Source: Fodinibius saliphilus (GTDB taxonomy: Bacteria; Bacteroidota; Rhodothermia; Balneolales; Balneolaceae). Taken from it: a stretch of 64,000 nucleotides of DNA. Below the pieces are notes generated by a model. It did not search any database and had not been told where the DNA came from. It was given only the letters and a program-made list of their open reading frames with translations. Each line of letters opens with the position of its first letter. Position 1 is the stretch's first letter. Positions 19,779-28,981 of this stretch are shown piece by piece. Location of the stretch: NCBI RefSeq assembly GCF_005869845.1, contig NZ_VAWF01000004.1, positions 1-64,000 of the forward strand, read 5' to 3'. A program made the position numbers and the translations under genes.

Positions 19779-20222
19779 GTGGACACGAATAGTTACAAGA
19801 CCTACTCCGCTAAACCGAGTGATATCGAAAAGAAATGGGTTCTTGTTGATGCCGATGGGCATGCTCTCGGACGCGTTGCTTCTAAAGTAGCAACGTACCT
19901 GCGAGGTAAGCACAAGCCCGAGTTTACCCCTCATATGGATACCGGCGACAATGTTGTAGTCATCAATGCCAGCAAGGTAAAGCTGACAGGCAACAAGTTG
20001 AAGCAAAAGGAATATTTCCGGTATACCGGTTACCCCGGTGGTGAGCGTTTTACTTCGGCTGAAGAGTTGCTGGAACACAAGCCAGAGATTGTCATGGAAA
20101 AAGCCATCAAAGGCATGTTACCCAAAAACAAATTGGGTGACAAACTAATGACAAACCTGCGCGTTTATGCTGGTCCGGTACATGAACAAGAAGCACAACA
20201 ACCAGAAAAAATCGAGCTTTAA
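19779..20222 (+). CDS. rplM: 50S ribosomal protein L13
   Basis: The 147-residue protein starts at GTG 19779 and shows L13 signatures: WVLVDADGHALGRVASKVA, VVVINASKVKLTGNKL, and KAIKGMLPKNKLG. It binds 23S rRNA early in large-subunit assembly. It is followed after 6 bp by rpsI, the near-universal L13-S9 pair, and begins a translation block reaching to frr. Confidence 0.97.
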   Translation: MDTNSYKTYSAKPSDIEKKWVLVDADGHALGRVASKVATYLRGKHKPEFTPHMDTGDNVVVINASKVKLTGNKLKQKEYFRYTGYPGGERFTSAEELLEHKPEIVMEKAIKGMLPKNKLGDKLMTNLRVYAGPVHEQEAQQPEKIEL

Positions 20223-20228
20223 TAACGA

Positions 20229-20615
20229 ATGGAACAGAAAAACTTCATCGGAAGAAGAAAGACTTCGACAGCGCGATTATATATCAAGCCAGGATCGGGA
20301 GAATTTATCGTAAACAAACGACCTCTGGAAGATTATATCGCAACTAAGGCACATCAGAATGTTGCTACCTTACCTCTTGAAGTAACTGAGTCTGAAGACC
20401 AGTTCGACATTAAGGTAACGGTACGCGGCGGTGGCATTACCGGACAATCCGGAGCCATTCAGCACGCGCTTGCTCGCGCTCTTGACGATCACAACGAAGA
20501 GTGGCATGATGTATTGAAAGCACATGACCTTCTTACTCGTGATGATCGTATGGTAGAACGCAAGAAGTATGGACAACCTGGTGCTCGTAAGAAATTCCAG
20601 TTCTCCAAGCGTTAA
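20229..20615 (+). CDS. rpsI: 30S ribosomal protein S9
   Basis: The 128-residue protein contains GRRKTSTARL near the N-terminus, VTVRGGGITGQSGAIQHALA in the middle, and the basic C-terminal tail KKYGQPGARKKFQFSKR whose last residues reach the ribosomal P site. It is co-transcribed with rplM. Confidence 0.97.
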   Translation: MEQKNFIGRRKTSTARLYIKPGSGEFIVNKRPLEDYIATKAHQNVATLPLEVTESEDQFDIKVTVRGGGITGQSGAIQHALARALDDHNEEWHDVLKAHDLLTRDDRMVERKKYGQPGARKKFQFSKR

Positions 20616-20670
20616 TATACCGCGCGTTTTTACGCTTTCTTTTTTCCAACACACACAATTTAATCACACA

Positions 20671-20735
20671 TATACAGCGACTCAGTGCGCCGAGTGTCTG
20701 CCCTTGGCAGATTAGCGCCGGGGACGACCTGTATA
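20671..20735 (+). promoter_or_regulatory. Candidate structured 5' leader of rpsB
   Basis: In the 150-bp gap before rpsB a 7-bp stem (TATACAG at 20671-20677 with CTGTATA at 20729-20735) encloses two hairpins. One is ACTC/GAGT (20680-20683 with 20692-20695) and the other is TCTGCC-CTT-GGCAGA (20697-20711). This compact closed fold with no U-tract is what an autoregulatory ribosomal-protein leader can look like. S2 control of rpsB-tsf through its leader is established in E. coli. That this leader does the same is inference. Confidence 0.5.
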
Positions 20736-20765
20736 GAGGATTAACTCAAAAACAAATCTATACCT

Positions 20766-21608
20766 ATGCCTAAAACACCAGATCTACAAGAACTATTGAA
20801 ATCGGGCGCCCACTTCGGGCACCTTACTCGCCGATGGAATCCCAAAATGAAGGAATTTATCTTCATGGAGCGTAACGGGATTCACATTATTGACCTCAAA
20901 AAGACACAAAAGTTTTTCCAGGAAGCGCTGGATGAAGTCACTAAACTTGCACGCGCCGGAAAAACTATCCTTTTTGTAGGAACCAAGAAACAATCTCAAG
21001 ACATTGTTAAAACCGAAGCTATTCGTTGCGGTATGCCTTATGCTACGCATCGTTGGCTTGGTGGAATGCTTACAAACTTCTCTACGGTCAAAAAGAGCAT
21101 CTCTCGAATGGAAGAGATTGAGCGTATGAGCCAAGACGGTACTTTTGATGAGCTTACCAAGAAAGAGGCTCTTATGCTGGAACGTGAGCAAGAAAAACTT
21201 GAGCAAACCCTCGGTGGTATTGCCAACATGGGGCATATTCCCGGTGCTATTTTTGTCGTTGACACGATCAAAGAACATATTGCTGTTAACGAGGCTGTGA
21301 AGCTTAACATCCCTATTGTTGCTATGGTAGACACCAACAGTGATCCCGATATTCCGGATTACATTATTCCTTGCAATGATGACTCTGCCCGTACCATTCA
21401 ATTGATAACTTCTAAAATTGCCGATGCTATTATTGAAGGAAATGCTGAGCGCGAATCTCATAGCGAAGAAGAGATGATGCAACAAGCAGCTCAGGATGCT
21501 AAAAAAGCGGAAGAGCAAGAAGTGAAGAAAAAGATTAAAGCTACCGGCAAGCGTCGCTCACGACGTAAAGACAAAAAGGATGATTCCTCTTCTGACGAAG
21601 AAGAATAA
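20766..21608 (+). CDS. rpsB: 30S ribosomal protein S2
   Basis: The 280-residue protein carries S2 signatures: LLKSGAHFGHLTRRWNPKM, FVGTKKQSQDIV and VMVDTNSDPD-like AMVDTNSDPDIPDYIIP. The last 50 residues form a highly charged Lys/Arg/Glu tail (RRSRRKDKKDDSSSDEEE) longer than in E. coli S2. It precedes tsf by 57 bp, the conserved rpsB-tsf pair. Confidence 0.97.
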   Translation: MPKTPDLQELLKSGAHFGHLTRRWNPKMKEFIFMERNGIHIIDLKKTQKFFQEALDEVTKLARAGKTILFVGTKKQSQDIVKTEAIRCGMPYATHRWLGGMLTNFSTVKKSISRMEEIERMSQDGTFDELTKKEALMLEREQEKLEQTLGGIANMGHIPGAIFVVDTIKEHIAVNEAVKLNIPIVAMVDTNSDPDIPDYIIPCNDDSARTIQLITSKIADAIIEGNAERESHSEEEMMQQAAQDAKKAEEQEVKKKIKATGKRRSRRKDKKDDSSSDEEE

Positions 21609-21665
21609 CATCCAACCCGGTACAACAATAAATACAAAACGAACATTAAATAGCGTAACGCCAAA

Positions 21666-22499
21666 ATGAGTATTTCTGCAAAAGACGTAAAAGAACTACG
21701 CGAACAAACAGGGGCTGGCATGATGGACTGTAAAAAAGCCCTTCAAGAAGCAGATGGCGACTTTGATGAAGCCACTGAAATTCTTCGTAAGAAAGGACAA
21801 AAGCTTTCTGAAAAACGAGCTGATCGCGAAGCCAACCAAGGCCTCGTTGTTAGCCGTGTAAGTGATGACGGTAGCAAAGCCGCTGCATTGGAAATTAACT
21901 GTGAAACTGACTTTGTTGCTCGTAATGATGATTTTCAGGAAGATGCGCAAAACTTCCTTGATATCGTTTTTGAAAACGAGATCAACTCAGTTGATGAACT
22001 TCTGGAGACAGAGGTTGATGGCCTTACAGTTGCTGATCAACTCAAAGATATGATCGGAAAAATTGGTGAAAAGATTAAGATCAACCGTGTTCTCTTTACC
22101 AATTCTGATGGCTATCTAATTTCCTACATCCACCCTGGCAACCAACTGGGAGTACTAGTAGAGTTTGAAGGTGAGATTTCTGACGACAGCATAGGTAAAG
22201 ATGTGGCCATGCAGGTAGCTGCCATGAATCCGATTGCAGTAACACGCGACGACGTTGACAGCTCAATAGTAGAAAAAGAGCTTAAAATCGCTAAAGAGCA
22301 GCTGCTTGAAGAAGGCAAAACAGAAGAAATTGCTGAAAAAGCATCTAAAGGAAAGCTTCGACGCTTCTATGAAGAACGGGTACTGCTGGAACAAAAGTTT
22401 GTGAAAGACAACAGTCTTTCTGTTGAAGAGTATCTCAAACAAAATGATACTCCCCTCGTAAAATCCTTTCACAGGATTCAGCTTGGAGAAGACTCCTAA
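21666..22499 (+). CDS. tsf: Elongation factor Ts
   Basis: EF-Ts is the nucleotide-exchange factor for EF-Tu. The 277-residue protein begins with the UBA-like region VKELREQTGAGMMDCKKAL, then has NCETDFVARN, the classical EF-Ts signature, and AMQVAAMNPIAV in the core. An intrinsic terminator 15 bp after the stop separates it from pyrH. Confidence 0.97.
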   Translation: MSISAKDVKELREQTGAGMMDCKKALQEADGDFDEATEILRKKGQKLSEKRADREANQGLVVSRVSDDGSKAAALEINCETDFVARNDDFQEDAQNFLDIVFENEINSVDELLETEVDGLTVADQLKDMIGKIGEKIKINRVLFTNSDGYLISYIHPGNQLGVLVEFEGEISDDSIGKDVAMQVAAMNPIAVTRDDVDSSIVEKELKIAKEQLLEEGKTEEIAEKASKGKLRRFYEERVLLEQKFVKDNSLSVEEYLKQNDTPLVKSFHRIQLGEDS

Positions 22500-22513
22500 A
22501 ACATTTGATTTTC

Positions 22514-22545
22514 AAAAAGGCTACCAATTTGGTAGCCTTTTTTTT
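22514..22545 (+). terminator. Intrinsic terminator after tsf
   Basis: The hairpin GGCTACC/GGTAGCC with loop AATTT is extended by A and T flanks and followed by eight or more T residues. It ends the rpsB-tsf transcript; pyrH then needs its own promoter or read-through. Confidence 0.93.
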
Positions 22546-22619
22546 ATGCTTAAGGGATTATACAATTACAATAGCTAATCGGCACGTTAACTATTAATTC
22601 AACTTCCAACAGAAGAAAA

Positions 22620-23345
22620 GTGGCAAATAAATACAAGCGGGTTTTACTGAAGGTGAGCGGCGAAGCACTACTCGGTGAACAAGGTCATGGCATTGACGGA
22701 GATATCCTGACACAGTATTCCGAAGAAATTGAATCTATTCACGACGAAGGGTACGAAGTATCGGTCGTTGTAGGCGGCGGAAATATCTTTAGGGGCGTCA
22801 AAGGTGCTACCGAAGGCATGGATCGGGTACAGGGCGACTATATGGGTATGCTGGCAACAATGATTAACAGTATGGCCCTGCAAGATGCTCTCGAACGCAT
22901 GGGAGTTCATACCCGGCTGATGTCTGCTATTCGAATGGAAGAAATTGCCGAACCTTATATCCGCAGACGTGCCATCCGACATCTCGAAAAAGGGCGCGTC
23001 GTTATTTTCGGTGCAGGAACAGGTAATCCCTACTTTACTACTGATACGGCAGCTTCTCTTCGGGCTATTGAAATAGAAGCAGATGTGATTCTTAAAGGAA
23101 CTCGTGTTGATGGAATCTTTGATTCTGATCCGGAAAAGAACCCTGATGCAGAAAAATTCCATACTATTAGCGGTGAAGAAGTACTCAATCGTCGGCTTGA
23201 CATCATGGATCTTACCGCCTTTACCCTATGTCGTGAAAATGAGACCCCAATCATTGTTTTTGATATGAACAAGGTCGGAAATCTTAAAAAAGTGTTAGCA
23301 GGTGATAATTCAGTAGGATCTGAAGTAGTTTGGGAAGATTCCTGA
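22620..23345 (+). CDS. pyrH: UMP kinase
   Basis: PyrH phosphorylates UMP to UDP. The 241-residue amino-acid-kinase-fold protein starts at GTG 22620 and contains [25 protein letters not shown] and [17 protein letters not shown], all PyrH signatures. It forms the usual pyrH-frr pair. Confidence 0.97.
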   Translation: MANKYKRVLLKVSGEALLGEQGHGIDGDILTQYSEEIESIHDEGYEVSVVVGGGNIFRGVKGATEGMDRVQGDYMGMLATMINSMALQDALERMGVHTRLMSAIRMEEIAEPYIRRRAIRHLEKGRVVIFGAGTGNPYFTTDTAASLRAIEIEADVILKGTRVDGIFDSDPEKNPDAEKFHTISGEEVLNRRLDIMDLTAFTLCRENETPIIVFDMNKVGNLKKVLAGDNSVGSEVVWEDS

Positions 23346-23408
23346 ATTTCTTAAATTCTTTTTGACTGATATCAGTATAAAAAAGACTATTAATAACACA
23401 CGAATATT

Positions 23409-23978
23409 ATGATTCCTCCAGAACTACAGTCTATTATCAAATCTGCCGATCAGCAAATGGATCGTGCTGTAAAACATTATCGCAAAGAGCTTTCTCATAT
23501 TCGTGCAGGTAAAGCACAACCCTCTATTTTAGACGGGATCAAAGTTGATTATTACGGATCGCAAACCCCTTTGAACCAGCTGGCTAATGTAAGTGCCCCC
23601 GAGGCACGGCTACTTACGGTACAGCCTTTCGACAAATCAGCACTTGAAGAGATTGAAAAAGCTATTATGTCTTCCGGTTTGGGGTTAAATCCTAATAATG
23701 ATGGCAATATTATTCGTATTCCTCTTCCGATTTTATCTGAAGAACGCCGTAAGGAGTTGGTAAAACGGGTAAATGAACTCGCTGAAGAAGCACGTATTTC
23801 TATTCGAAATACTCGTCGCGATGCCAATGAAGAGATCGAAAAAACGGTGAAAAATGAATCTCTTCCCGAAGATTCTCTTTATGAGGCTGAAGAAGAGATT
23901 CAGAGTATTACCGATAATCATACTGAACAAGTTGGGGAGCTCTCAGATAAGAAGGAAGAAGAAATCATGACTGTTTAA
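23409..23978 (+). CDS. frr: Ribosome recycling factor
   Basis: RRF splits post-termination ribosomes with EF-G. The 189-residue protein has the typical ELSHIRAGKAQPSILDGI, the beta-domain YYGSQTPLNQLANVSAPEARLL and the C-terminal helix with ARISIRNTRRDANEEIEK. A terminator follows, which ends the translation block. Confidence 0.97.
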   Translation: MIPPELQSIIKSADQQMDRAVKHYRKELSHIRAGKAQPSILDGIKVDYYGSQTPLNQLANVSAPEARLLTVQPFDKSALEEIEKAIMSSGLGLNPNNDGNIIRIPLPILSEERRKELVKRVNELAEEARISIRNTRRDANEEIEKTVKNESLPEDSLYEAEEEIQSITDNHTEQVGELSDKKEEEIMTV

Positions 23979-24005
23979 ATTCAGGAGCTCCATATTCAAA
24001 CACTT

Positions 24006-24043
24006 AAGACTCAAATAATTATTGATCATTATTTGAGTCTTTT
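24006..24043 (+). terminator. Intrinsic terminator after frr
   Basis: A perfect 14-bp inverted repeat (AAGACTCAAATAAT with ATTATTTGAGTCTT, 8-nt loop) is followed by TTTTC. It lies 27 bp after the frr stop and 18 bp before smc. The stem is AU-rich, so termination may be partial. Confidence 0.8.
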
Positions 24044-24060
24044 CATTTGATAGCTAATGC

Positions 24061-27000
24061 ATGTATATATCCGAACTCGAATTACAGGGATTTAAGAGTT
24101 TTGCGAACAAAACCAATGTCTCATTTGATAAAGGGATAACGGCTATTGTTGGTCCCAATGGCTGTGGAAAATCTAATATTGTTGATGCCATGCGATGGGT
24201 GCTGGGTGAACAACGCCCTACCCTTCTTCGCTCATCAAGTATGGCGAATGTGATCTTTAACGGTACTGCCAAGAAAAACGCTCTTGGCATGGCTGAAGTG
24301 TCGCTCACTTTTGTTAATAACAAGGGGTTACTACCTACCGAGTATAATGAACTTACTATTAGTCGACGTCTCTACCGCTCTGGAGAGAGTGAATACCTGA
24401 TTAACGGCACTACCTGTAGGCTCAAAGATATTACCGAACTCTTTATGGATACCGGCATGAGTTCTGATGCCTACTCCGTAATTGAGCTAAAGATGGTAGA
24501 GGAGATCCTCAATGATAAAAACAACGACCGGCGCCACCTGTTTGAAGAGGCTGCCGGTATTACCCGCTACAAAGAAAAGCGAAAAAAAACCTTTCGTAAA
24601 CTCGATGAAACCGAAGAGGACCTTCAGCGTGTAGAAGATATTCTTGTTGAGGTACGAAAAAAAACAAAATCACTTGAAAAGCAGGCTGAAAAAGCCAAAC
24701 AAGCCAAAAAATTCAAGAAAGAACTTGAACAGCTCGATAAAGCCCTCAACAAATACGAATATGTGCAAATTAAAGAGGAGCTAGAACCGCTTGAAGAACG
24801 TATTGATAATGCCGACAAAGAGAAGAAAGAGATTGTCTCTAAGGCAGATAAGCTTGAAAAAGAGATCGAATCGGCTCGCAGTGCCCTCAATGAAAAAGAA
24901 CGCAAACAGTCAGAAGCGCAACGCCGGGTTAGCCAATTGCACTCCAAGATACGGGATACCGAGACCAACCTGCAGATAACGCACGAAAAGATCAGTAATG
25001 AGAAAGGGGTTATTGAGCAGTACACAAAAGATATTGAACAAGGTGAGAAAGATCTTGAAGATCTCCGCGAAGCTTTTGAAAGCAGTAAAAAGAAACTGGA
25101 AAACTTTGACGGAAGCCTTCAGAAGGCCGAGAAAAATCTTAGTGAATCTAAAAAACGATATTCTGAGATTCAGGAACAATACTCAGAAGAACGCGACTCA
25201 CTGAAGAAACTGGACCGGGAGTTTAGTCAAGCAAACCAGGATCTCAATGACCTCCAGACCAAACGCATAAAGATAGAATCTCGTCTGGAAAACACAGAAG
25301 GTGATCTTATTCGGATCAGGGAAGAGATTGAAGAGCTGGAAGACGAAATAATGAACTACCGCGGTGAAACAAAGCTGCTTCGCGAAAAGCTGGAAAAGGC
25401 TGAACAGGAAACTGAGGAACAGCAAGAAAAACTGGAGCAGTCTCGAAAAAAACGCGAAGAACTAGGGGATAAACAGAACGAACTTAAAGACCAAATACGC
25501 AGTCACCAAAGCAACCTTGATTCCGTTGAATCTGAAATTGAGCTGCTCCGTGATATCGCCAGTTCTAATGAGGCTTTTCCTTCGAGTGTACAATTTCTGC
25601 TAGAAAACCACTCAGAGCAGTTTGAACTATTGGATGTTGTTTCAAACTTACTATCCACGGATGAGAAACACGCTATTGCGCTGGAATCCGTGCTTAGCGA
25701 CGCGCTCAACTATGTAGTGGTGGACACACTCGATAATGCACGCCGAGCGGCTAAGATACTTAAAGAGAACGACAAAGGTCGGGCTACTTTTATTCCGTTA
25801 GACCAGCTATCAAATTCGTATAATACTATTAACGACTCACTAGCCAACAAAGTAGATTGTGATGATACGTTTTCGGGGCTCAAAGAACTTCTGCTCGGCA
25901 ATGTAATGCTCTACGACTCGGTTAATCACGCTTATCAAGGGGTATCCAATAATGAAACGATCGGTGTTACTTTGGACGGCGAAGTGGTAACCGGCAAGCA
26001 GTTTTTACAGAGTGGAAGCAAAAGTAAAAATGCTGGTATTCGCGTTGGTCTTAAAGATAAGATTGCCAAACTGGAAGAAAGAGCTAACAAGATTAGCAGT
26101 ACAATTGAGGAATCAAAATCTAAGCTTGAACAGGTACAAGAACAGTACCGCGGCATCGACCTCACTGCTATTGAAAAAAAGCTCAAAGAGAAAGAAAAGG
26201 CAGCCCGCCAAATCAGCAACAAGATTAACAGCTTTACCCAAAAAATTGAGATTTACGAAAAAAATATTGGAGAGCTGAAAAGTCGCCGAAAATCACTCAT
26301 CAACAACGAAGACCAGTCGCAACAAGAGCTTGACCGGCTGCAACCCCGTCAAAAAGAACTTCAACAAAAGCTAAAAGACCTGCACGAGCAGCAAGAAGAA
26401 AAGAAAGAAATTCTGCAGCAGCTCGAAGAAGAACGCTCTATTGCCCAAGAACGCTTTAACGATGCCAAGCTAAAGCACCAAGATCTTAAGAATAAAGTCG
26501 AAAATCACGAACGTGATATAAAACGTGCTCAGAGTGGAATTAAAAACCTGAAGGAACGCCTCAAAATTCGTTCAGAGAAGACGAAAGAAGCCAAAGAACG
26601 CATTGAAAAATACAGTTCGGCTATTGAACAGGCTGAAGATAAGCTGAAAAAACTCAAAGAACAGAAACAGGAAGCCGATAAAAAGCTTGAAAATGCCGAA
26701 GAAGCGGCCGGCAAACAACGTGGTCGAATTAATGAAATAGAGAAAGAACTTAAAGAAGTACGCCGCCGTAAAGAGGTAAATATGGAGCTGGTGCACCACT
26801 TGGCTATGTCGAAAGAGAAGTACGAAATGCAGATTGAGAATCTTTCTGACCATATTTGGGAGACTTATGGCATACTGATGGATCAGGTTGATGAGAAGCT
26901 TCCAAAGGATACAGAGGCGGACGAAGCCAAAAAGCGTATATCTTGGCTTAAGCAAAAGCTCAATAAGATTGGCGAGGTTAACCCCTTGGCTATTGAAGAG

Positions 27001-27582
27001 TTTGAAGAAGAGAAAGAACGCCTGGATTTTTATGAGGAACAAGTGGCCGACCTCCAGCTGGCGGCAGAAGAACTTCGCGAAACAATTGCCCAGATCAATG
27101 AAACAGCGACTGAACGATTTAACGAAACTTTTGAGAAGATCCGGGTTAATTTCCAGAAAGTATTCCATACACTCTTTAATGACGATGACTATTGTGATCT
27201 CGTCATTGATCAGGAGGCCGAAGATCCGCTGGATGCGAGCATTGAAATAAAAGCAAATCCTAAGGGCAAACGTCCCTCTACTATTAACCAGCTTTCAGGG
27301 GGGGAAAAAACCTTAACCGCTATTGCCCTACTCTTTGCCATCTATCTTGTGAAGCCTTCACCATTCTGTGTTTTGGATGAGGTTGATGCACCGCTCGACG
27401 ATGCCAATATCGAACGCTTTTCTGCGATGATTAAGCAGTTTAGTGAAGACACACAGTTTATCATCATTACCCACAACAAGAAAACGATGAGTAAGGCAGA
27501 GATGATGTATGGCGTAACGATGCCGGAAACGGGCGTCAGTCAGCTTGTGGGCGTAAAGTTAGATGAAGTTGCAGAAGTTTAG
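24061..27582 (+). CDS. smc: Chromosome segregation protein SMC
   Basis: SMC forms a ring-shaped ATPase with ScpA/ScpB that organises and segregates the chromosome. The 1173-residue protein has the N-terminal Walker A GPNGCGKSN, two long coiled coils (~170-500 and ~665-1000), and a hinge at ~505-660 ending in glycines (LDGEVVTGKQF). The C-terminal head has the signature LSGGEKTLTA (~1080) and Walker B FCVLDEVDAPLDDAN. Length and order are canonical. Confidence 0.97.
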   Translation: MYISELELQGFKSFANKTNVSFDKGITAIVGPNGCGKSNIVDAMRWVLGEQRPTLLRSSSMANVIFNGTAKKNALGMAEVSLTFVNNKGLLPTEYNELTISRRLYRSGESEYLINGTTCRLKDITELFMDTGMSSDAYSVIELKMVEEILNDKNNDRRHLFEEAAGITRYKEKRKKTFRKLDETEEDLQRVEDILVEVRKKTKSLEKQAEKAKQAKKFKKELEQLDKALNKYEYVQIKEELEPLEERIDNADKEKKEIVSKADKLEKEIESARSALNEKERKQSEAQRRVSQLHSKIRDTETNLQITHEKISNEKGVIEQYTKDIEQGEKDLEDLREAFESSKKKLENFDGSLQKAEKNLSESKKRYSEIQEQYSEERDSLKKLDREFSQANQDLNDLQTKRIKIESRLENTEGDLIRIREEIEELEDEIMNYRGETKLLREKLEKAEQETEEQQEKLEQSRKKREELGDKQNELKDQIRSHQSNLDSVESEIELLRDIASSNEAFPSSVQFLLENHSEQFELLDVVSNLLSTDEKHAIALESVLSDALNYVVVDTLDNARRAAKILKENDKGRATFIPLDQLSNSYNTINDSLANKVDCDDTFSGLKELLLGNVMLYDSVNHAYQGVSNNETIGVTLDGEVVTGKQFLQSGSKSKNAGIRVGLKDKIAKLEERANKISSTIEESKSKLEQVQEQYRGIDLTAIEKKLKEKEKAARQISNKINSFTQKIEIYEKNIGELKSRRKSLINNEDQSQQELDRLQPRQKELQQKLKDLHEQQEEKKEILQQLEEERSIAQERFNDAKLKHQDLKNKVENHERDIKRAQSGIKNLKERLKIRSEKTKEAKERIEKYSSAIEQAEDKLKKLKEQKQEADKKLENAEEAAGKQRGRINEIEKELKEVRRRKEVNMELVHHLAMSKEKYEMQIENLSDHIWETYGILMDQVDEKLPKDTEADEAKKRISWLKQKLNKIGEVNPLAIEEFEEEKERLDFYEEQVADLQLAAEELRETIAQINETATERFNETFEKIRVNFQKVFHTLFNDDDYCDLVIDQEAEDPLDASIEIKANPKGKRPSTINQLSGGEKTLTAIALLFAIYLVKPSPFCVLDEVDAPLDDANIERFSAMIKQFSEDTQFIIITHNKKTMSKAEMMYGVTMPETGVSQLVGVKLDEVAEV

Positions 27583-27717
27583 AGTGGTGAGACTTAAGAT
27601 TTGACATAGAACAAAGATCGATTCTATTTAGAATTTTGTTTACTTGTCTCCCGTGATGTTTGACGCTAATCTCCGTATATTCAGTAGCTAAATTTAAGAC
27701 AGCAACTACTATTACCT

Positions 27718-28968
27718 ATGGGCCGCAAGACGTTCGATATTCCAGAAATTTACCAATCACCGATCATTCGCAAAGTTAAAGATGCCAACAAGGTGATGGA
27801 CCCCCGCAAGAAGGACTTGGAGCCCAGCATATTAGACTTTGGTCCGGTACGTTTTCATGTGCCCCGCCATTTCGGTTTTTGCTACGGAGTAGAAAACGCA
27901 ATAGATATTGCCTACAAAGCCGTTGCCGATAACCCGAATAAAGATATCTACTTGCTTAGCGAGATGATCCATAACCCTACGGTGAATGAAGACCTCCTGG
28001 ATCGCGGCGTCAAATTCCTTTTTGAAACCGACGGAACAGAACTAATCCCCATTGAATCGCTGGATGAAGATGATCTCGTTATTGTACCGGCCTTTGGCAC
28101 TACTCTGGAAATGCAGGCACGGTTAAAAGAACAAGGTATTGACCCCTACGAGTACAATACTACCTGCCCATTTGTAGAGAAAGTTTGGAAACGGGGCAAA
28201 CAGCTGGGCAAAAAAGGCCATTCCTTAGTTATCCACGGCAAACATCGCCATGAAGAAACACGAGCGACCTTTTCTCACAATGCAGACCACTCTGAGTGTG
28301 TGGTTGTCTTAAACCCCGAAGAAGCCCAGATTCTAGCTGATATTCTTACGGGCGACCGTCCTAAATCTGACTTTGACGAACATTTCGGACATAAAAGCAC
28401 CGAGGGTTTTGATCCCCACAACGATATGGAACATTTCGGGGTAATCAATCAAACCACGATGCTTGCCACAGAAACAGAAGAAGTGATGGAAATTCTTAAA
28501 ACTGCCGCCATTGAAAAATATGGTGAGGCTGATATTCTCGATCACTTTGCCGACACTTCTGATACCCTTTGTTATGCTACAAACGAGAATCAATCGGCGA
28601 CTCTAGCATTGGGCGAAACGAAGAGTGACCTGGCTATAGTAGTAGGCGGTTATAACTCCTCAAATACCATGCACCTAGTAGAAATTCTGGAACACTCTTT
28701 CCCGACCTACCATGTGCGTGACGCTGAAGAGTTCTCCTCTGCAGGTGAAATACAGCATTTTGATCAATGGGATAAAGAACTTAAAACTACCGAAGAATGG
28801 CTGCCCATGGATGAAGATCCTGTTGATATTGCTATTACTTCCGGGGCTTCTTGCCCGGATGTGCTGGTTGATGAAGTTATCTTAAAGATTCTCTCCTTTT
28901 TTGACGAAACGGCACAGGTAGAAGATATTATTGCCCCTTTCGAAGAAAAGCTGGAAGAAGTAGCTTAA
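27718..28968 (+). CDS. ispH: 4-hydroxy-3-methylbut-2-enyl diphosphate reductase, long form
   Basis: IspH is the last MEP-pathway enzyme and makes IPP and DMAPP with a [4Fe-4S] cluster. Cluster cysteines are in FGFCYGVENA, NTTCPFVEKVW and SGASCPDVLVDEV. At 416 residues it is the long form known from cyanobacteria and plastids rather than the ~310-residue E. coli type: it has an extra N-terminal segment and an insert with DHFADTSDTLCYATNENQ. Its stop lies 13 bp from the convergent YbbR gene. Confidence 0.95.
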   Translation: MGRKTFDIPEIYQSPIIRKVKDANKVMDPRKKDLEPSILDFGPVRFHVPRHFGFCYGVENAIDIAYKAVADNPNKDIYLLSEMIHNPTVNEDLLDRGVKFLFETDGTELIPIESLDEDDLVIVPAFGTTLEMQARLKEQGIDPYEYNTTCPFVEKVWKRGKQLGKKGHSLVIHGKHRHEETRATFSHNADHSECVVVLNPEEAQILADILTGDRPKSDFDEHFGHKSTEGFDPHNDMEHFGVINQTTMLATETEEVMEILKTAAIEKYGEADILDHFADTSDTLCYATNENQSATLALGETKSDLAIVVGGYNSSNTMHLVEILEHSFPTYHVRDAEEFSSAGEIQHFDQWDKELKTTEEWLPMDEDPVDIAITSGASCPDVLVDEVILKILSFFDETAQVEDIIAPFEEKLEEVA

Positions 28969-28981
28969 CTACGTTCCCCCA

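Noticed and set aside
24624-25025. Long antisense frames inside smc
   Set aside because: They mirror the repetitive Glu/Lys codons of the SMC coiled coil, giving Ser/Leu-rich chance frames.
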